Below, in pieces: positions 7,967-16,299 of a stretch of DNA of 55,937 nucleotides; the stretch's first letter is position 1, and every line of letters begins with the position of its first letter. Origin of the DNA: Candidatus Nanopelagicaceae bacterium. Lineage in GTDB: Bacteria; Actinomycetota; Actinomycetes; Nanopelagicales; Nanopelagicaceae. Both the position numbers and the translations under genes were made by a program. The stretch lies in NCBI GenBank assembly GCA_018882745.1, contig VFFD01000002.1:1-55937 (forward strand), written 5' to 3'. The notes beneath the pieces were generated by a model. That model searched no databases. It had not been told where the DNA came from and saw only the letters and a list, made by a program, of their open reading frames with translations.

Positions 7967-9403
7967 TTAGGAGACCCACGTATTGATTGGATTATTGAGG
8001 AAGTAAATCATGAATAGACCAGCAACGAGAAGCAGCAATGGATGAATATCCTTGCTGCGTCCTTGAAGTAGTCGAATCACAACATATGAGACAAAGCCTG
8101 CACCGATACCTACAGAGATGTTGTAAGTAAATGGCATCAAGATGATAGTTAAGAAGGCTGGAATTGCAATTCCATAATCTTCCCAATCAATCGACTTGAT
8201 CTGCGTCATCATCAAGAAACCAACGATGATGAGAGCTGGAGTGGCAGCTTCGTAAGGAATGATTGCAACAAGCGGAGCAAGGAAAGTCGTAAGCAGGAAG
8301 AGTACTCCCGTAACAACTGAAGCTAAACCAGTTCTTGCACCTTCACCAACACCTGAAGCTGACTCAATGTATGAAGTGTTGGATGAGACGCCAGCAGCTC
8401 CACCTGCAGCAGCTGCAAGTGAATCAACGAGAAGGATACGGTCCGCATTTGGCGGTGTGCCATCCTTGTCGTTGAGACCAGCTTCTTGACCAATCGCTGT
8501 CATTGTTCCCATGGTGTCGAAGAAGTCCGCCAAAAGAAGTGTGAATACGAGAAGTAGAGCTGTAATCAACGGAACGCGTTCGAACGAACCGAAGAGGTTG
8601 AAGGATCCAAGTAATCCAAAATCAGGTGTCGCAACAACTGACTCTGGCATTGCAGGAACATTGAGGTTCCAGCCCTTTGGATTTACATTGCCAGTTGCGC
8701 CATCAAATAGTGGACCAACTTTGAATGCACTCTCAATGGCAACGGCAAGCGCTGTTGAGATAACAATTCCTATGAGGAGAGCAGCTTTAACTTTCCGAAC
8801 CATCAAACCGATAGTCAAGAAGAGGCCAAATGCGAAGACAATTACTGGCCATCCGACAAGCTCACCATTATTTCCGAGAGTTACTGGTACAGGACCAGTT
8901 CCGGTGCGGCGAACAAAGCCAGCGTCAACGAGGCCGATAAGTGCGATAAATAGACCGATACCAACGGAGATAGCAATCTTAAGTTGAGTTGGAACGGCGC
9001 GGAAAACCGCAGTGCGGAATCCAGTCAGAACCAAGACGGTAATGATGATGCCCTCAAGGACAACGAGTCCCATGGCATCTGCCCATGTCATCTTGGAGGC
9101 AATACCAACTGCGACGAAGGTATTGAGGCCGAGGCCGGTTGCGAGAGCTAATGGGAAGTTTGCAACAACGCCCATTAGGATCGAAAGGACTCCAGCAACA
9201 AGTGCTGTAGCCGCTGCAATCAGAGCGAGGTTCGGAGCGTCTCCGCCGCCGAGGTATTTCCCATCGCCGTCTTTCGTAAGACCGATGATGAGTGGATTGA
9301 GTGCGACGATGTAGGCCATCGTGAAGAAGGTAACGACGCCGCCACGAACCTCTTGAGCTACCGAGGATCCGCGTTGAGAGATTTTGAAGTATGAATCAAG
9401 CAT
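7967..9403 (-). CDS. NCS2/AzgA-type purine (adenine/guanine/hypoxanthine) permease
   Basis: Inner-membrane nucleobase transporter of about 478 residues with roughly 12-14 hydrophobic segments. The N-terminus EVRGGVVTFFTMAYIVALNP is characteristic of the AzgA/COG2252 group, and FFDTMGTMTAIGQEAGL is the conserved mid-protein segment. I chose the ATG at 9403 because AAGGAAG stands 3-10 bases upstream; a longer frame to 9484 has no family support. A 6-bp hairpin sits immediately 5' of this ribosome binding site. Nearby tdk and apt fit a base-salvage role. Confidence 0.88.
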   Translation of the reverse strand: MLDSYFKISQRGSSVAQEVRGGVVTFFTMAYIVALNPLIIGLTKDGDGKYLGGGDAPNLALIAAATALVAGVLSILMGVVANFPLALATGLGLNTFVAVGIASKMTWADAMGLVVLEGIIITVLVLTGFRTAVFRAVPTQLKIAISVGIGLFIALIGLVDAGFVRRTGTGPVPVTLGNNGELVGWPVIVFAFGLFLTIGLMVRKVKAALLIGIVISTALAVAIESAFKVGPLFDGATGNVNPKGWNLNVPAMPESVVATPDFGLLGSFNLFGSFERVPLITALLLVFTLLLADFFDTMGTMTAIGQEAGLNDKDGTPPNADRILLVDSLAAAAGGAAGVSSNTSYIESASGVGEGARTGLASVVTGVLFLLTTFLAPLVAIIPYEAATPALIIVGFLMMTQIKSIDWEDYGIAIPAFLTIILMPFTYNISVGIGAGFVSYVVIRLLQGRSKDIHPLLLLVAGLFMIYFLNNPINTWVS

Positions 9404-9406
9404 GCT

Positions 9407-9431
9407 CTTCCTTTCATCCCAAAAAGGGATG
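9407..9431 (-). promoter_or_regulatory. Shine-Dalgarno and adjacent hairpin before the permease
   Basis: AAGGAAG (9407-9413) is directly preceded by the perfect hairpin CATCCC-TTTTT-GGGATG (9415-9431). The hairpin could influence ribosome access. No purine riboswitch core is recognisable in the 109-base gap. Confidence 0.4.
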
Positions 9432-9512
9432 CCGCTAATTTTTTTACGCTGGTGGTTGCGACAGCGTGTGAAGGCAGTCCACAAACTGAGGGGAGTACGA
9501 GAAACCTATTAG

Positions 9513-10175
9513 TTACTTCTGAGTAAGGCGGGCAACGACACCAAAAGAACTTGCTACGGCATAGCCAATGAGCAAGGCAAAAAGTGCAGTTCCAAGGCCA
9601 AGACGACCCCCAAGTAGGGCTCCGCAGATCAGGACACTTACTTCAATCATGAAACGAACCCGGCCTACAGATATGCCTGTTCGGCGATGAAGGGATGTCA
9701 TCCAACCATCGCGAGGGCCAGGCCCGAGACCGCAGGTGATGTACAGAGCCGAACCTGCTCCTACTAAGAAGATTCCGGTGAGGACATAAAGCAATTGAAT
9801 GGCAAAATTGTGTGGATGGGGGATTGTTGCGATTCCAATATCAATCGCAGTTGCGATGATGACGATGTTTGCAATCGTTCCAAAACCGGGTTTTTCACGC
9901 AAAGGAATCCATAGCGCAAGAACGATTCCGCTAATGAGAAAGGTTGCGGCTCCGACCGAAAGCGGTGTGCGAAGTGAAATTCCTTGAGCTAATACCGACC
10001 AAGGTGCATTTCCTAGGTCAGAAACGATAATCAAACTGTCACCGATGCCAAAAATAAAAAGCCCAAAAGAGAGGATGAATACGCGCGGGACATTCAAATC
10101 CCAACGATGATTCGCGGTCCACGGAGTGACTGGCACAGTTTTATGGGGTTTGAATTTATTGATCAATTCGCGCAC
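9513..10175 (-). CDS. YczE/YyaS-like integral membrane protein
   Basis: Membrane protein of 220 residues with about five or six hydrophobic segments. It shows the YczE-type signature LGNAPWSVLAQG and the repeated GLGPGPRDGWM motif. Its biochemical function is not established. It starts with GTG at 10175 directly behind TAGCGT (gap 6), suggesting leaderless expression. The purine permease follows 109 bases downstream on the same strand and may be co-transcribed. Confidence 0.75.
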   Translation of the reverse strand: MRELINKFKPHKTVPVTPWTANHRWDLNVPRVFILSFGLFIFGIGDSLIIVSDLGNAPWSVLAQGISLRTPLSVGAATFLISGIVLALWIPLREKPGFGTIANIVIIATAIDIGIATIPHPHNFAIQLLYVLTGIFLVGAGSALYITCGLGPGPRDGWMTSLHRRTGISVGRVRFMIEVSVLICGALLGGRLGLGTALFALLIGYAVASSFGVVARLTQK

Positions 10176-10181
10176 TTTCGA

Positions 10182-10187
10182 ACGCTA
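10182..10187 (-). promoter_or_regulatory. -10 box TAGCGT for leaderless yczE-like gene
   Basis: TAGCGT on the minus strand, 6 bases before the GTG at 10175. It lies 14 bases from the divergent -10 box of the DUF554 gene. Confidence 0.5.
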
Positions 10188-10201
10188 CACCATGCATGGC
10201 T

Positions 10202-10207
10202 TACACT
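10202..10207 (+). promoter_or_regulatory. -10 box TACACT for leaderless DUF554 gene
   Basis: TACACT is followed by 7 bases and the ATG at 10215, which decides this start over the in-frame ATG at 10107 inside the divergent gene. Confidence 0.5.
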
Positions 10208-10214
10208 TTCAGAC

Positions 10215-10946
10215 ATGTTTGTCGGAGCGGGAACCATCATCAATATCGTGGCGATCGTGGGCGGTGCAGCTATAGGCATTCTTATTGGCAATCGTTTGGC
10301 CGAGAGAACTCGCAACCTCATGACTGATGTTCTAGGAGCAATTACTTTGATCGGCGCTGCTTCTTCCATTAAAGCTCTGTGGAACCGGGATCTTTCTAGC
10401 GCCCTTCCTGAAGGATGGCCGATCATGGTGGTCCTTGGTTCACTACTTCTAGGCGGCCTTATTGGTTCTACTTTAAATATCGAGGCGAAACTTGAAGGAC
10501 TTGGAATACGTTTAAAGAGGCGTTTCGATGCACAGGGCGATTCACCATTTGTTGAAGGCTTTGTTACTGCATCACTGATTTTTGCTATCGGACCGCTCGC
10601 AATTCTTGGAAGTATTAGCGATGGTATGTCTACCGGTATAGATCAGCTTGTTCTCAAGAGTACTTTGGACTTTTTTGCTTCGATCGCTTTTGCGGCAGCG
10701 CTCGGTTGGGGAGTCGCAGTTTCGGCTCTTCCGGTGGGTGTTTACCAATTTGCTTGGACTGGGATCGGATTTGCGTTGGGCTCAATACTTTCTGATTACC
10801 AAGTGAGCGCGATGACAGCAACGGGTGGAATTTTGCTGCTTGGAATTGCATTTAAACTACTGAATATAAAGCAGATCGCGATCGGCAATCTATTGCCAGC
10901 TCTCGCAGTAGCACCGTTGCTTGCTTTAGGGATTAGTTACCTTTAA
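10215..10946 (+). CDS. DUF554 family membrane protein
   Basis: Integral membrane protein of 243 residues with six or seven hydrophobic segments, rich in glycine. The N-terminus GTIINIVAIVGGAAIGILIG is the hallmark of the DUF554 (YdfK-like) family, whose function is unknown. I chose the ATG at 10215 because the family begins here and a -10 box stands 7 bases before it. Its stop overlaps the stop of the convergent alcohol dehydrogenase by three bases, leaving no room for a terminator. Confidence 0.82.
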   Translation: MFVGAGTIINIVAIVGGAAIGILIGNRLAERTRNLMTDVLGAITLIGAASSIKALWNRDLSSALPEGWPIMVVLGSLLLGGLIGSTLNIEAKLEGLGIRLKRRFDAQGDSPFVEGFVTASLIFAIGPLAILGSISDGMSTGIDQLVLKSTLDFFASIAFAAALGWGVAVSALPVGVYQFAWTGIGFALGSILSDYQVSAMTATGGILLLGIAFKLLNIKQIAIGNLLPALAVAPLLALGISYL

Positions 10947-11986
10947 AAAGACGAGGCATCAATAACAAAGCGGTACTTCACATCGCTTGCTACCGTACGT
11001 TCGTAAGCTTGATTAATGTAGTCAGCTTTAATTACTTCAACGTCGCTGACGATACTTTTAGCCCCACAGAAATTTAGCATTTCTTGCAATTCGGGCATGC
11101 CACCAATCATTGATCCGGCAATGGAGCGACGGCCATCGAGCATCGTTCCGGCGTTAATTGCGTAAGGCTTTCCGGGAAGTCCAATAATGACCAGGGTTCC
11201 ATCGGTTGCCAAAGTGGATAGATATGGATCTAAATCTAAATCTGCACTTACTGTGTTCAGAATAAGATCAAATTTCTTTCGCAGTGGTTTATGCCAATCG
11301 TCGCCCTTGGTCACAATGAAATGTGCCGCTCCCATGGCTTTCGCATCAGCTTCTTTATGAGCGGAGTGAGAAAAGACCGTAACTTCCGCACCGAGGGCTG
11401 CAGCAAACTTAACTCCCATATGGCCGAGGCCACCAAGTCCCATCACGGCAACTTTTGAAGTGGGGCCTACCTTCCAATGTTTAATGGGGGAGTACAAGGT
11501 GATGCCAGCGCATAACAACGGTGCGACGCCCGCAGGGTCAAGATTAGACGGAACTTTTACCGCGTAACCTTCTTCAATCACAAAGTAATTCGAATATCCA
11601 CCAAATGCGACGTTTTGAGAATTCCTCTCATAGCCGTTATATGTTCCTGTCATTCCCTCAAGGCAATATTGCTGGAGGCCGTTGAGGCAATTGGTGCATT
11701 CTCGGCATGAGTCTATGAATACGCCGACTCCGATACTGTCACCAACCTTGAATGAGGTTACTTTCGAACCAATGCTGGTGACCGTTCCAACAATTTCATG
11801 ACCCGGAACCATCGGGAACAACGCTGATCCCCACTCTTCGCGAACTTGGTGGATATCCGAATGACAGATGCCAGCAAAATCAATCCTGAATCCAATATCG
11901 GTATCGCGAAGTGCCCGTCTTTCAAATTCAAATGGGGCGAGCTCTGCGCGTGCGGCCAGCGCTGCATATCCTCGAGTCTTAGTCAT
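10943..11986 (-). CDS. Zinc-dependent alcohol dehydrogenase (CAD/YahK type)
   Basis: Medium-chain dehydrogenase/reductase of 347 residues. The catalytic-zinc segment FAGICHSDIHQV and GHEIVG are present, as are the four structural-zinc cysteines in CRECTNCLNGLQQYC. The nucleotide-binding VMGLGGLGHMGVKFA follows. The pattern matches the cinnamyl-alcohol dehydrogenase-like, NADP-dependent aldehyde reductase group. The physiological substrate cannot be deduced. tdk lies upstream in the same direction with a 3-base gap, so it may be the end of the apt-tdk-adh operon. Confidence 0.88.
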   Translation of the reverse strand: MTKTRGYAALAARAELAPFEFERRALRDTDIGFRIDFAGICHSDIHQVREEWGSALFPMVPGHEIVGTVTSIGSKVTSFKVGDSIGVGVFIDSCRECTNCLNGLQQYCLEGMTGTYNGYERNSQNVAFGGYSNYFVIEEGYAVKVPSNLDPAGVAPLLCAGITLYSPIKHWKVGPTSKVAVMGLGGLGHMGVKFAAALGAEVTVFSHSAHKEADAKAMGAAHFIVTKGDDWHKPLRKKFDLILNTVSADLDLDPYLSTLATDGTLVIIGLPGKPYAINAGTMLDGRRSIAGSMIGGMPELQEMLNFCGAKSIVSDVEVIKADYINQAYERTVASDVKYRFVIDASSF

Positions 11987-11989
11987 GGC

Positions 11990-12631
11990 CTAATTAAAAG
12001 GCAATGGATCGATGGATTGGTGTGCAGCGCCTGAATTTCTCGCAATGACTTTGCGCATATGGTGTCGCCGACAGAGCACTTCATACGCCACTTCACTTCC
12101 AGCGCTGGTATCTCCGACAACGACTTGTTCTCCTTCTGTGACCATTGCGCCACCGACAGTTCTTGCATTGTGCGTTGCACGTTCTCCGCACCAACAAAGT
12201 GCCTCTACTTGCAAGGTGTGAACTCGATCTGCCAACTCAACAAGACGAGCAGAACCAGGGAAGAGTTTCGTCCTGAAATCAGTCAAAATTCCAAAAGCAT
12301 AAACGTCGATCCCAAGACCATCGGCAATGCGGGCCAGTTGCTCAATTTGCGAGGGCGCATAGAACTGAGCTTCATCGCAGATGACATAATCAATACGTCG
12401 CCCCGTGGACAATTGATCTACGACAAATTTATGGAGGTCCATCTCATCGGATACTTCGAGAGCTTCAGAAGTCAATCCAAGCCTCGATGAAATCTTTCCA
12501 GCGCCCGCTCGGTCGCGATTAGTAAAGAGCAGGCCAGATCGACCGCGACTCTCGTGATTGTGGGCTGTTTGAAGTGCGAGTGTTGATTTTCCACTATCCA
12601 TAGTGCCGCAGTAATAAATCAGCTCTGCCAT
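11990..12631 (-). CDS. tdk: Thymidine kinase
   Basis: Phosphorylates thymidine to dTMP in pyrimidine salvage. Walker A GTMDSGKST is at residues 9-17, the DEAQFY motif with the catalytic Asp-Glu near 86-90, and the zinc-binding lasso CWCGERATHNAR with VLCRRHH toward the C-terminus. Length 213 fits the TK1-like type. The start lies 3 bases after the apt stop, so the two are one operon, joining purine and pyrimidine salvage. Confidence 0.94.
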   Translation of the reverse strand: MAELIYYCGTMDSGKSTLALQTAHNHESRGRSGLLFTNRDRAGAGKISSRLGLTSEALEVSDEMDLHKFVVDQLSTGRRIDYVICDEAQFYAPSQIEQLARIADGLGIDVYAFGILTDFRTKLFPGSARLVELADRVHTLQVEALCWCGERATHNARTVGGAMVTEGEQVVVGDTSAGSEVAYEVLCRRHHMRKVIARNSGAAHQSIDPLPFN

Positions 12632-12634
12632 AGG

Positions 12635-13198
12635 TCAAGCCTTCAGAAGTGAAATAATCGAAACGTCTGGGTGGGTATTGTGAATGATCTTTCGTCCCTG
12701 GAGAAACTCAATCTCTAACATAAAGAGATGCGCAACAACAGAAGCCCCAGTTACTCCAACGAGATCGTGACAGGCCAGCGCCGTTCCGCCTGTAGCAAGT
12801 ACATCGTCAACAATAATCACGTTATCGCTTGGTGAGAGCAGATCTTTATGAAGCTCAAGAGCATCGAAACCGTACTCGAGGGCATATTCCTTTCGGTACA
12901 CCTCACGAGGTAACTTGCCTGGCTTTCGTACTGTTACGAATCCAATTTCAAGAGCTTTGGCGATAGCTCCGCCCAAAATAAAGCCACGGCTTTCGATTCC
13001 AACAATTGCATCAACGCCCCTATTCAATCCTCTAATGGCGCGTGCGAATTCATCGATGACAACTCCAAACCCTGGGCCATCTGCTAGAAGCGGGGTGATG
13101 TCTTTGAAAAGAATTCCAGGCTTTGGATAGTCAGGGACATCCGCAATGAGCGAGAGTGCGCGATCGAGAGGCGTCGGTTCAATTAATGGATTGCTCAC
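12635..13198 (-). CDS. apt: Adenine phosphoribosyltransferase
   Basis: Converts adenine and PRPP to AMP. The PRPP loop VIIVDDVLATGGTA and the GIESRGFILGGAIA segment are typical; length 187 is slightly long for the family. The GTG start at 13198 follows TACGCT with a 6-base gap, so the message is probably leaderless. The gene begins 24 bases after the tRNA-Leu 3' end and leads the apt-tdk operon. Confidence 0.93.
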   Translation of the reverse strand: MSNPLIEPTPLDRALSLIADVPDYPKPGILFKDITPLLADGPGFGVVIDEFARAIRGLNRGVDAIVGIESRGFILGGAIAKALEIGFVTVRKPGKLPREVYRKEYALEYGFDALELHKDLLSPSDNVIIVDDVLATGGTALACHDLVGVTGASVVAHLFMLEIEFLQGRKIIHNTHPDVSIISLLKA

Positions 13199-13204
13199 GG
13201 CGGG

Positions 13205-13210
13205 AGCGTA
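13205..13210 (-). promoter_or_regulatory. -10 box TACGCT for leaderless apt
   Basis: TACGCT on the minus strand is followed by 6 bases and the GTG at 13198. It sits in the short spacer behind tRNA-Leu. Confidence 0.5.
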
Positions 13211-13221
13211 TCTTTAAAACG

Positions 13222-13305
13222 TGTCCGAGAGGGGACTTGAACCCCTAATCCCTTTCGAGAACTAACACCTCAAGCTAGCGCGTCTGCCAATTCCGCCACC
13301 CGGAC
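13222..13305 (-). tRNA. tRNA-Leu (anticodon GAG)
   Basis: On the minus strand a GTCCGGG acceptor strand pairs with CTCGGAC (one G-U). There is an anticodon loop TTGAGGT giving GAG, a long variable arm typical of leucine tRNA and the T-arm GGTTCAAGTCC. The discriminator base is A; CCA is not encoded. The tRNA decodes CUC and CUU. Confidence 0.96.
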
Positions 13306-13315
13306 AATGAGAGGG

Positions 13316-13324
13316 CATACTTTA
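13316..13324. promoter_or_regulatory. Overlapping divergent -10 boxes: M20 peptidase (+) and tRNA-Leu (-)
   Basis: CATACT at 13316-13321 stands 7 bases before the peptidase ATG. TAAAGT on the minus strand (13319-13324) stands 13 bases before the tRNA-Leu 5' end. The two boxes overlap, so the promoters probably exclude each other. Confidence 0.45.
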
Positions 13325-13328
13325 GCCC

Positions 13329-14648
13329 ATGATTCTCAACGATGCCCAACGCGCAGAGCTTGAAGCAGATGTAGTCCAGTTATGCCAAGAATTGATTCAA
13401 ATCCCCAGCGTGAATTTTGGGGAAGGTAAAGGCGATGAAGAGGCTGCAGCAAAATATGTCGCTGCCAAACTTGAAGAAGTTGGAATCAAGACAAAAATCT
13501 ATGAAAGCGCTCCAAAGCGTTGTTCAGTAGTCGCGCGAGTTGAAGGCTCTAATCCATCTTTGCCGGGTCTTGTTGTCCATGGACACATTGATGTAGTACC
13601 CGCAAATGCGGCTGATTGGAGCGTTGATCCATTCTCAGGGGTTATCAAAGATGGATGCATTTATGGACGTGGCGCTGTTGATATGAAGAATATGGATGCC
13701 ATGATCCTTGGAGTTTTTAGATTATGGGCGCGACATGGATTTAAGCCAGAGCGCACGATGGTCATTGTCTTCTTCGGCGATGAAGAAGCAGGTGGAATCT
13801 TCGGTTCACGCTGGATGGCCGAGAAGCATCCCGAAGTTTTCGCAGGTTGTAGTGAAGCAGTCTCTGAGGTTGGAGGTTTCTCACTGACTCTCAACTCTGG
13901 CAAAAGAATTTACTTAATTGAAACGGCAGAAAAAGGTATTGAATGGATGAAGCTCACTGCCGAAGGAACGGCCGGACACGGCTCGATGGTTAATCGAGAG
14001 AATGCAATAACGCGCTTAGCGGAGGCTGTATCAAGAATTGGTAACTACAAGTGGCCACAACGCATAACTAAGACTAATGAAGTTTTTCTTCGCAAGATCG
14101 CTGAACTTACTGGGAAAACGTATGATCCCAGCAATCTCACTCCAGTCCTTAACGAAGTTGGATCAATTTCACGGATGATGGGTGCAACCTTGAGCAACAC
14201 CGCTAATCCTTCAATGTTAGAGGGTGGTTATAAAGCAAATGTCATCCCTCAAACCGCAAGTGCCGTTGTTGATGGTCGAACTCTTCCAGGATACGAGCAC
14301 GAACTACTCGATACGGTGAAACAACTAGCTGGAGAGCATGTAAAGGTGGAGAGTTTGGTTTCCGACATTCCGCTCGAAGTTGATTTCTCTGGCCCGCTTG
14401 TAGAGAAAATGATTGCAGCAATTAAGGCAGAAGATCCCGAAGGAATTCCCGTTCCTTACGTGATGAGTGGTGGGACAGACAACAAGGCTTTGGCCAAACT
14501 TGGATTGGCTGGTTACGGCTTTAGCCCGCTCAAACTTCCACCAGAGTTGGATTTTCTAGCGCTCTTTCACGGCGTAGATGAGCGAGTGCCGATTGATTCG
14601 CTCAAGTTCGGAGCGCGATCGCTCCAAACGTTCTTAGCTAACGCTTAG
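13329..14648 (+). CDS. M20-family metallopeptidase / deacylase
   Basis: Zinc-dependent hydrolase of the ArgE/DapE/CPG2 group, 439 residues. The metal ligands and catalytic residues are visible in VVHGHIDVVP, GRGAVDMKN and FGDEEAGG, and the dimerisation domain follows. The group includes dipeptidases, carboxypeptidases and N-acyl amino acid deacylases, so the substrate is open. No neighbour points to a biosynthetic role, and general peptide or amino acid scavenging is the likeliest use. The ATG is probably leaderless. Confidence 0.88.
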   Translation: MILNDAQRAELEADVVQLCQELIQIPSVNFGEGKGDEEAAAKYVAAKLEEVGIKTKIYESAPKRCSVVARVEGSNPSLPGLVVHGHIDVVPANAADWSVDPFSGVIKDGCIYGRGAVDMKNMDAMILGVFRLWARHGFKPERTMVIVFFGDEEAGGIFGSRWMAEKHPEVFAGCSEAVSEVGGFSLTLNSGKRIYLIETAEKGIEWMKLTAEGTAGHGSMVNRENAITRLAEAVSRIGNYKWPQRITKTNEVFLRKIAELTGKTYDPSNLTPVLNEVGSISRMMGATLSNTANPSMLEGGYKANVIPQTASAVVDGRTLPGYEHELLDTVKQLAGEHVKVESLVSDIPLEVDFSGPLVEKMIAAIKAEDPEGIPVPYVMSGGTDNKALAKLGLAGYGFSPLKLPPELDFLALFHGVDERVPIDSLKFGARSLQTFLANA

Positions 14649-14651
14649 TTT

Positions 14652-15599
14652 TTATTCAGCGGAAACTTCATCGAGCGCTTCGCGCACCGGTATTGGAATA
14701 CTTACTGTTTCAGCGCTTAGTGCGCCACGTAATTGTGCGCCGGTTCGGGCGCCAACAACAGCTGAAGTAACTCCAGGGCAATCTCGTACCCACGCGAGCG
14801 ATACTTCTAGTGGTGACAAACCCAAACCATCTGCGGCGACCATAACCGCTTCTACTATTCGCATCGAACGTTCATCAAGATAAGGACTAATGAATGCCGA
14901 AAAGTGCGGACTAGCTCCTCGGGAGTCTGAGGGCATACCGCCGCGATATTTGCCGGTGAGCACACCTCTTCCGAGTGGAGACCACGCAAGAAATCCAACG
15001 TCTAGCTCTATGCACGCTGGCAACACTTCTCGCTCAACACGACGATTAAGAAGCGAATATTCATTTTGCGTACTTGCAACTGGCGCTTTTCCAAAGAGCG
15101 GGTTTTGTAATGTGACGCTGCGCGCAAGTTGCCAGCCAGAGAAATTCGAGACTCCAACATGGCGCGCTTTGCCAGAATTAAGTGCGTAATCCATAGCTCC
15201 TAAAGTCTCGTCAAGAGGGGTCTTTTCATCCCATGTATGAATCTGCCAAAGATCCACATACTCAGTTCCCAATCTGGAGAGCGATTTGTCGAGATCTGCG
15301 ATAAGCGAGGTTCGGGAGTTATCTACTTTTCGTTCACCTGTCTTAAAACTAATGCCAGCTTTTGTGGCAATCACGACCTCTTCGCGGGGTACAAGTACGC
15401 CAAGCAACCCGCCCAACACTCGTTCAGAATCACCATCTCCATACACCGCCGCGGTATCAATGAAGTTACCTCCCGCATCAAGGAAAAAACGGAGCTGTTC
15501 AGCAGCTTCATGCTCATCGGTATCCCGGCCCCAGGTCATTGTGCCGAGAGCTAATCGGGAAACTCTTACGCCGCTGCGCCCGAGTTGGCGTTGTTCCAT
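14652..15599 (-). CDS. Aldo/keto reductase
   Basis: NAD(P)H-dependent TIM-barrel oxidoreductase of 315 residues. The catalytic tetrad is visible: Asp and Tyr in NFIDTAAVYGDG, Lys in IATKAG and His in QIHTWD. VGVSNFSGWQ and the C-terminal AVVGARTGAQL (cofactor phosphate binding) are also present. It belongs to the YghZ/Tas-like AKR branch; the substrate is unknown. The ATG is preceded by TATGGT with a 6-base gap. The gene diverges from the histidine-phosphatase gene. Confidence 0.9.
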   Translation of the reverse strand: MEQRQLGRSGVRVSRLALGTMTWGRDTDEHEAAEQLRFFLDAGGNFIDTAAVYGDGDSERVLGGLLGVLVPREEVVIATKAGISFKTGERKVDNSRTSLIADLDKSLSRLGTEYVDLWQIHTWDEKTPLDETLGAMDYALNSGKARHVGVSNFSGWQLARSVTLQNPLFGKAPVASTQNEYSLLNRRVEREVLPACIELDVGFLAWSPLGRGVLTGKYRGGMPSDSRGASPHFSAFISPYLDERSMRIVEAVMVAADGLGLSPLEVSLAWVRDCPGVTSAVVGARTGAQLRGALSAETVSIPIPVREALDEVSAE

Positions 15600-15605
15600 G
15601 AAAAG

Positions 15606-15611
15606 ACCATA
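15606..15611 (-). promoter_or_regulatory. -10 box TATGGT for leaderless aldo/keto reductase
   Basis: TATGGT on the minus strand, 6 bases before the ATG at 15599 and 7 bases from the divergent box at 15619. Confidence 0.5.
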
Positions 15612-15618
15612 GCACCAA

Positions 15619-15624
15619 TAACCT
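15619..15624 (+). promoter_or_regulatory. -10 box TAACCT for leaderless histidine phosphatase
   Basis: TAACCT is followed by 6 bases and the ATG at 15631. With the box at 15606 it forms a nearly back-to-back divergent promoter. Confidence 0.5.
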
Positions 15625-15630
15625 TAGAAC

Positions 15631-16299
15631 ATGACGATTTTCCTCTTGCTGCGTCACGCACACTCCACAGCAAATGATGCTGGAATTTTGGCGGGTCGTA
15701 CTGAAGGAATTCATCTTTCAACGAAAGGTATCCAGCAAAGCAAAGGTTTACCAAAAGCGTTACAAGAGTTTTCTATCAATCGTTTCATTTCTAGCCCATT
15801 AACTAGATGCATCCAGACGATTCAGCCAACTCTCGAGCAGAGACATAAACGGCTAGTCTTGAACGACAGCTTTATTGAAATGGACTATGGCGCTTGGTCC
15901 GGGCGAGAATTAAAGAAATTACGTAAAGAAAAAGTCTGGACGCAAATCCAGCGTAACCCTATAAGTTTTACCTTTCCTCAAGGCGAGAGCTTTGCAACAA
16001 CAGCGAAACGAATTGAGCGAGGTCTACAAAAGCTCTCAAAGTTGTATCCTAAAGAAACCATTCTGATCGTTACCCATGGGGACATTATCAAGTTGGCGAC
16101 TCAGATCACTTTAGGTGGAGATCTCAATAAATTCCAGAGGCTCATTGTTGATACCTGTAGCTTGACGGTACTGGATTGGAATAAGAATGAACGTTCATTG
16201 CAACATTTCAATCAGAAGTTAGTGAAGATTAAGAAATCGGGTACACACAAACTAGGCATGAAGTCACGACGAGTACTTGGAGGGGGTTCAGGTGTCTAG
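15631..16299 (+). CDS. Histidine phosphatase family protein (MSMEG_4193-like)
   Basis: Phosphoglycerate-mutase-like phosphatase of 222 residues. LLRHAHSTAN carries the phospho-accepting His, and IVTHGDIIK carries the second catalytic His. It stands at the head of a conserved actinobacterial row: this phosphatase, a DUF3090 protein, an SCO1664-family kinase-like protein and then mshC. Its substrate is unknown. It overlaps the DUF3090 gene by eight bases, so the pair is coupled. Confidence 0.88.
   Translation: MTIFLLLRHAHSTANDAGILAGRTEGIHLSTKGIQQSKGLPKALQEFSINRFISSPLTRCIQTIQPTLEQRHKRLVLNDSFIEMDYGAWSGRELKKLRKEKVWTQIQRNPISFTFPQGESFATTAKRIERGLQKLSKLYPKETILIVTHGDIIKLATQITLGGDLNKFQRLIVDTCSLTVLDWNKNERSLQHFNQKLVKIKKSGTHKLGMKSRRVLGGGSGV

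Noticed and set aside
8259-9314. Long open frames opposite the purine permease gene
   Set aside because: They are shadows of the permease reading frame; no family resemblance, and start signals are lacking.
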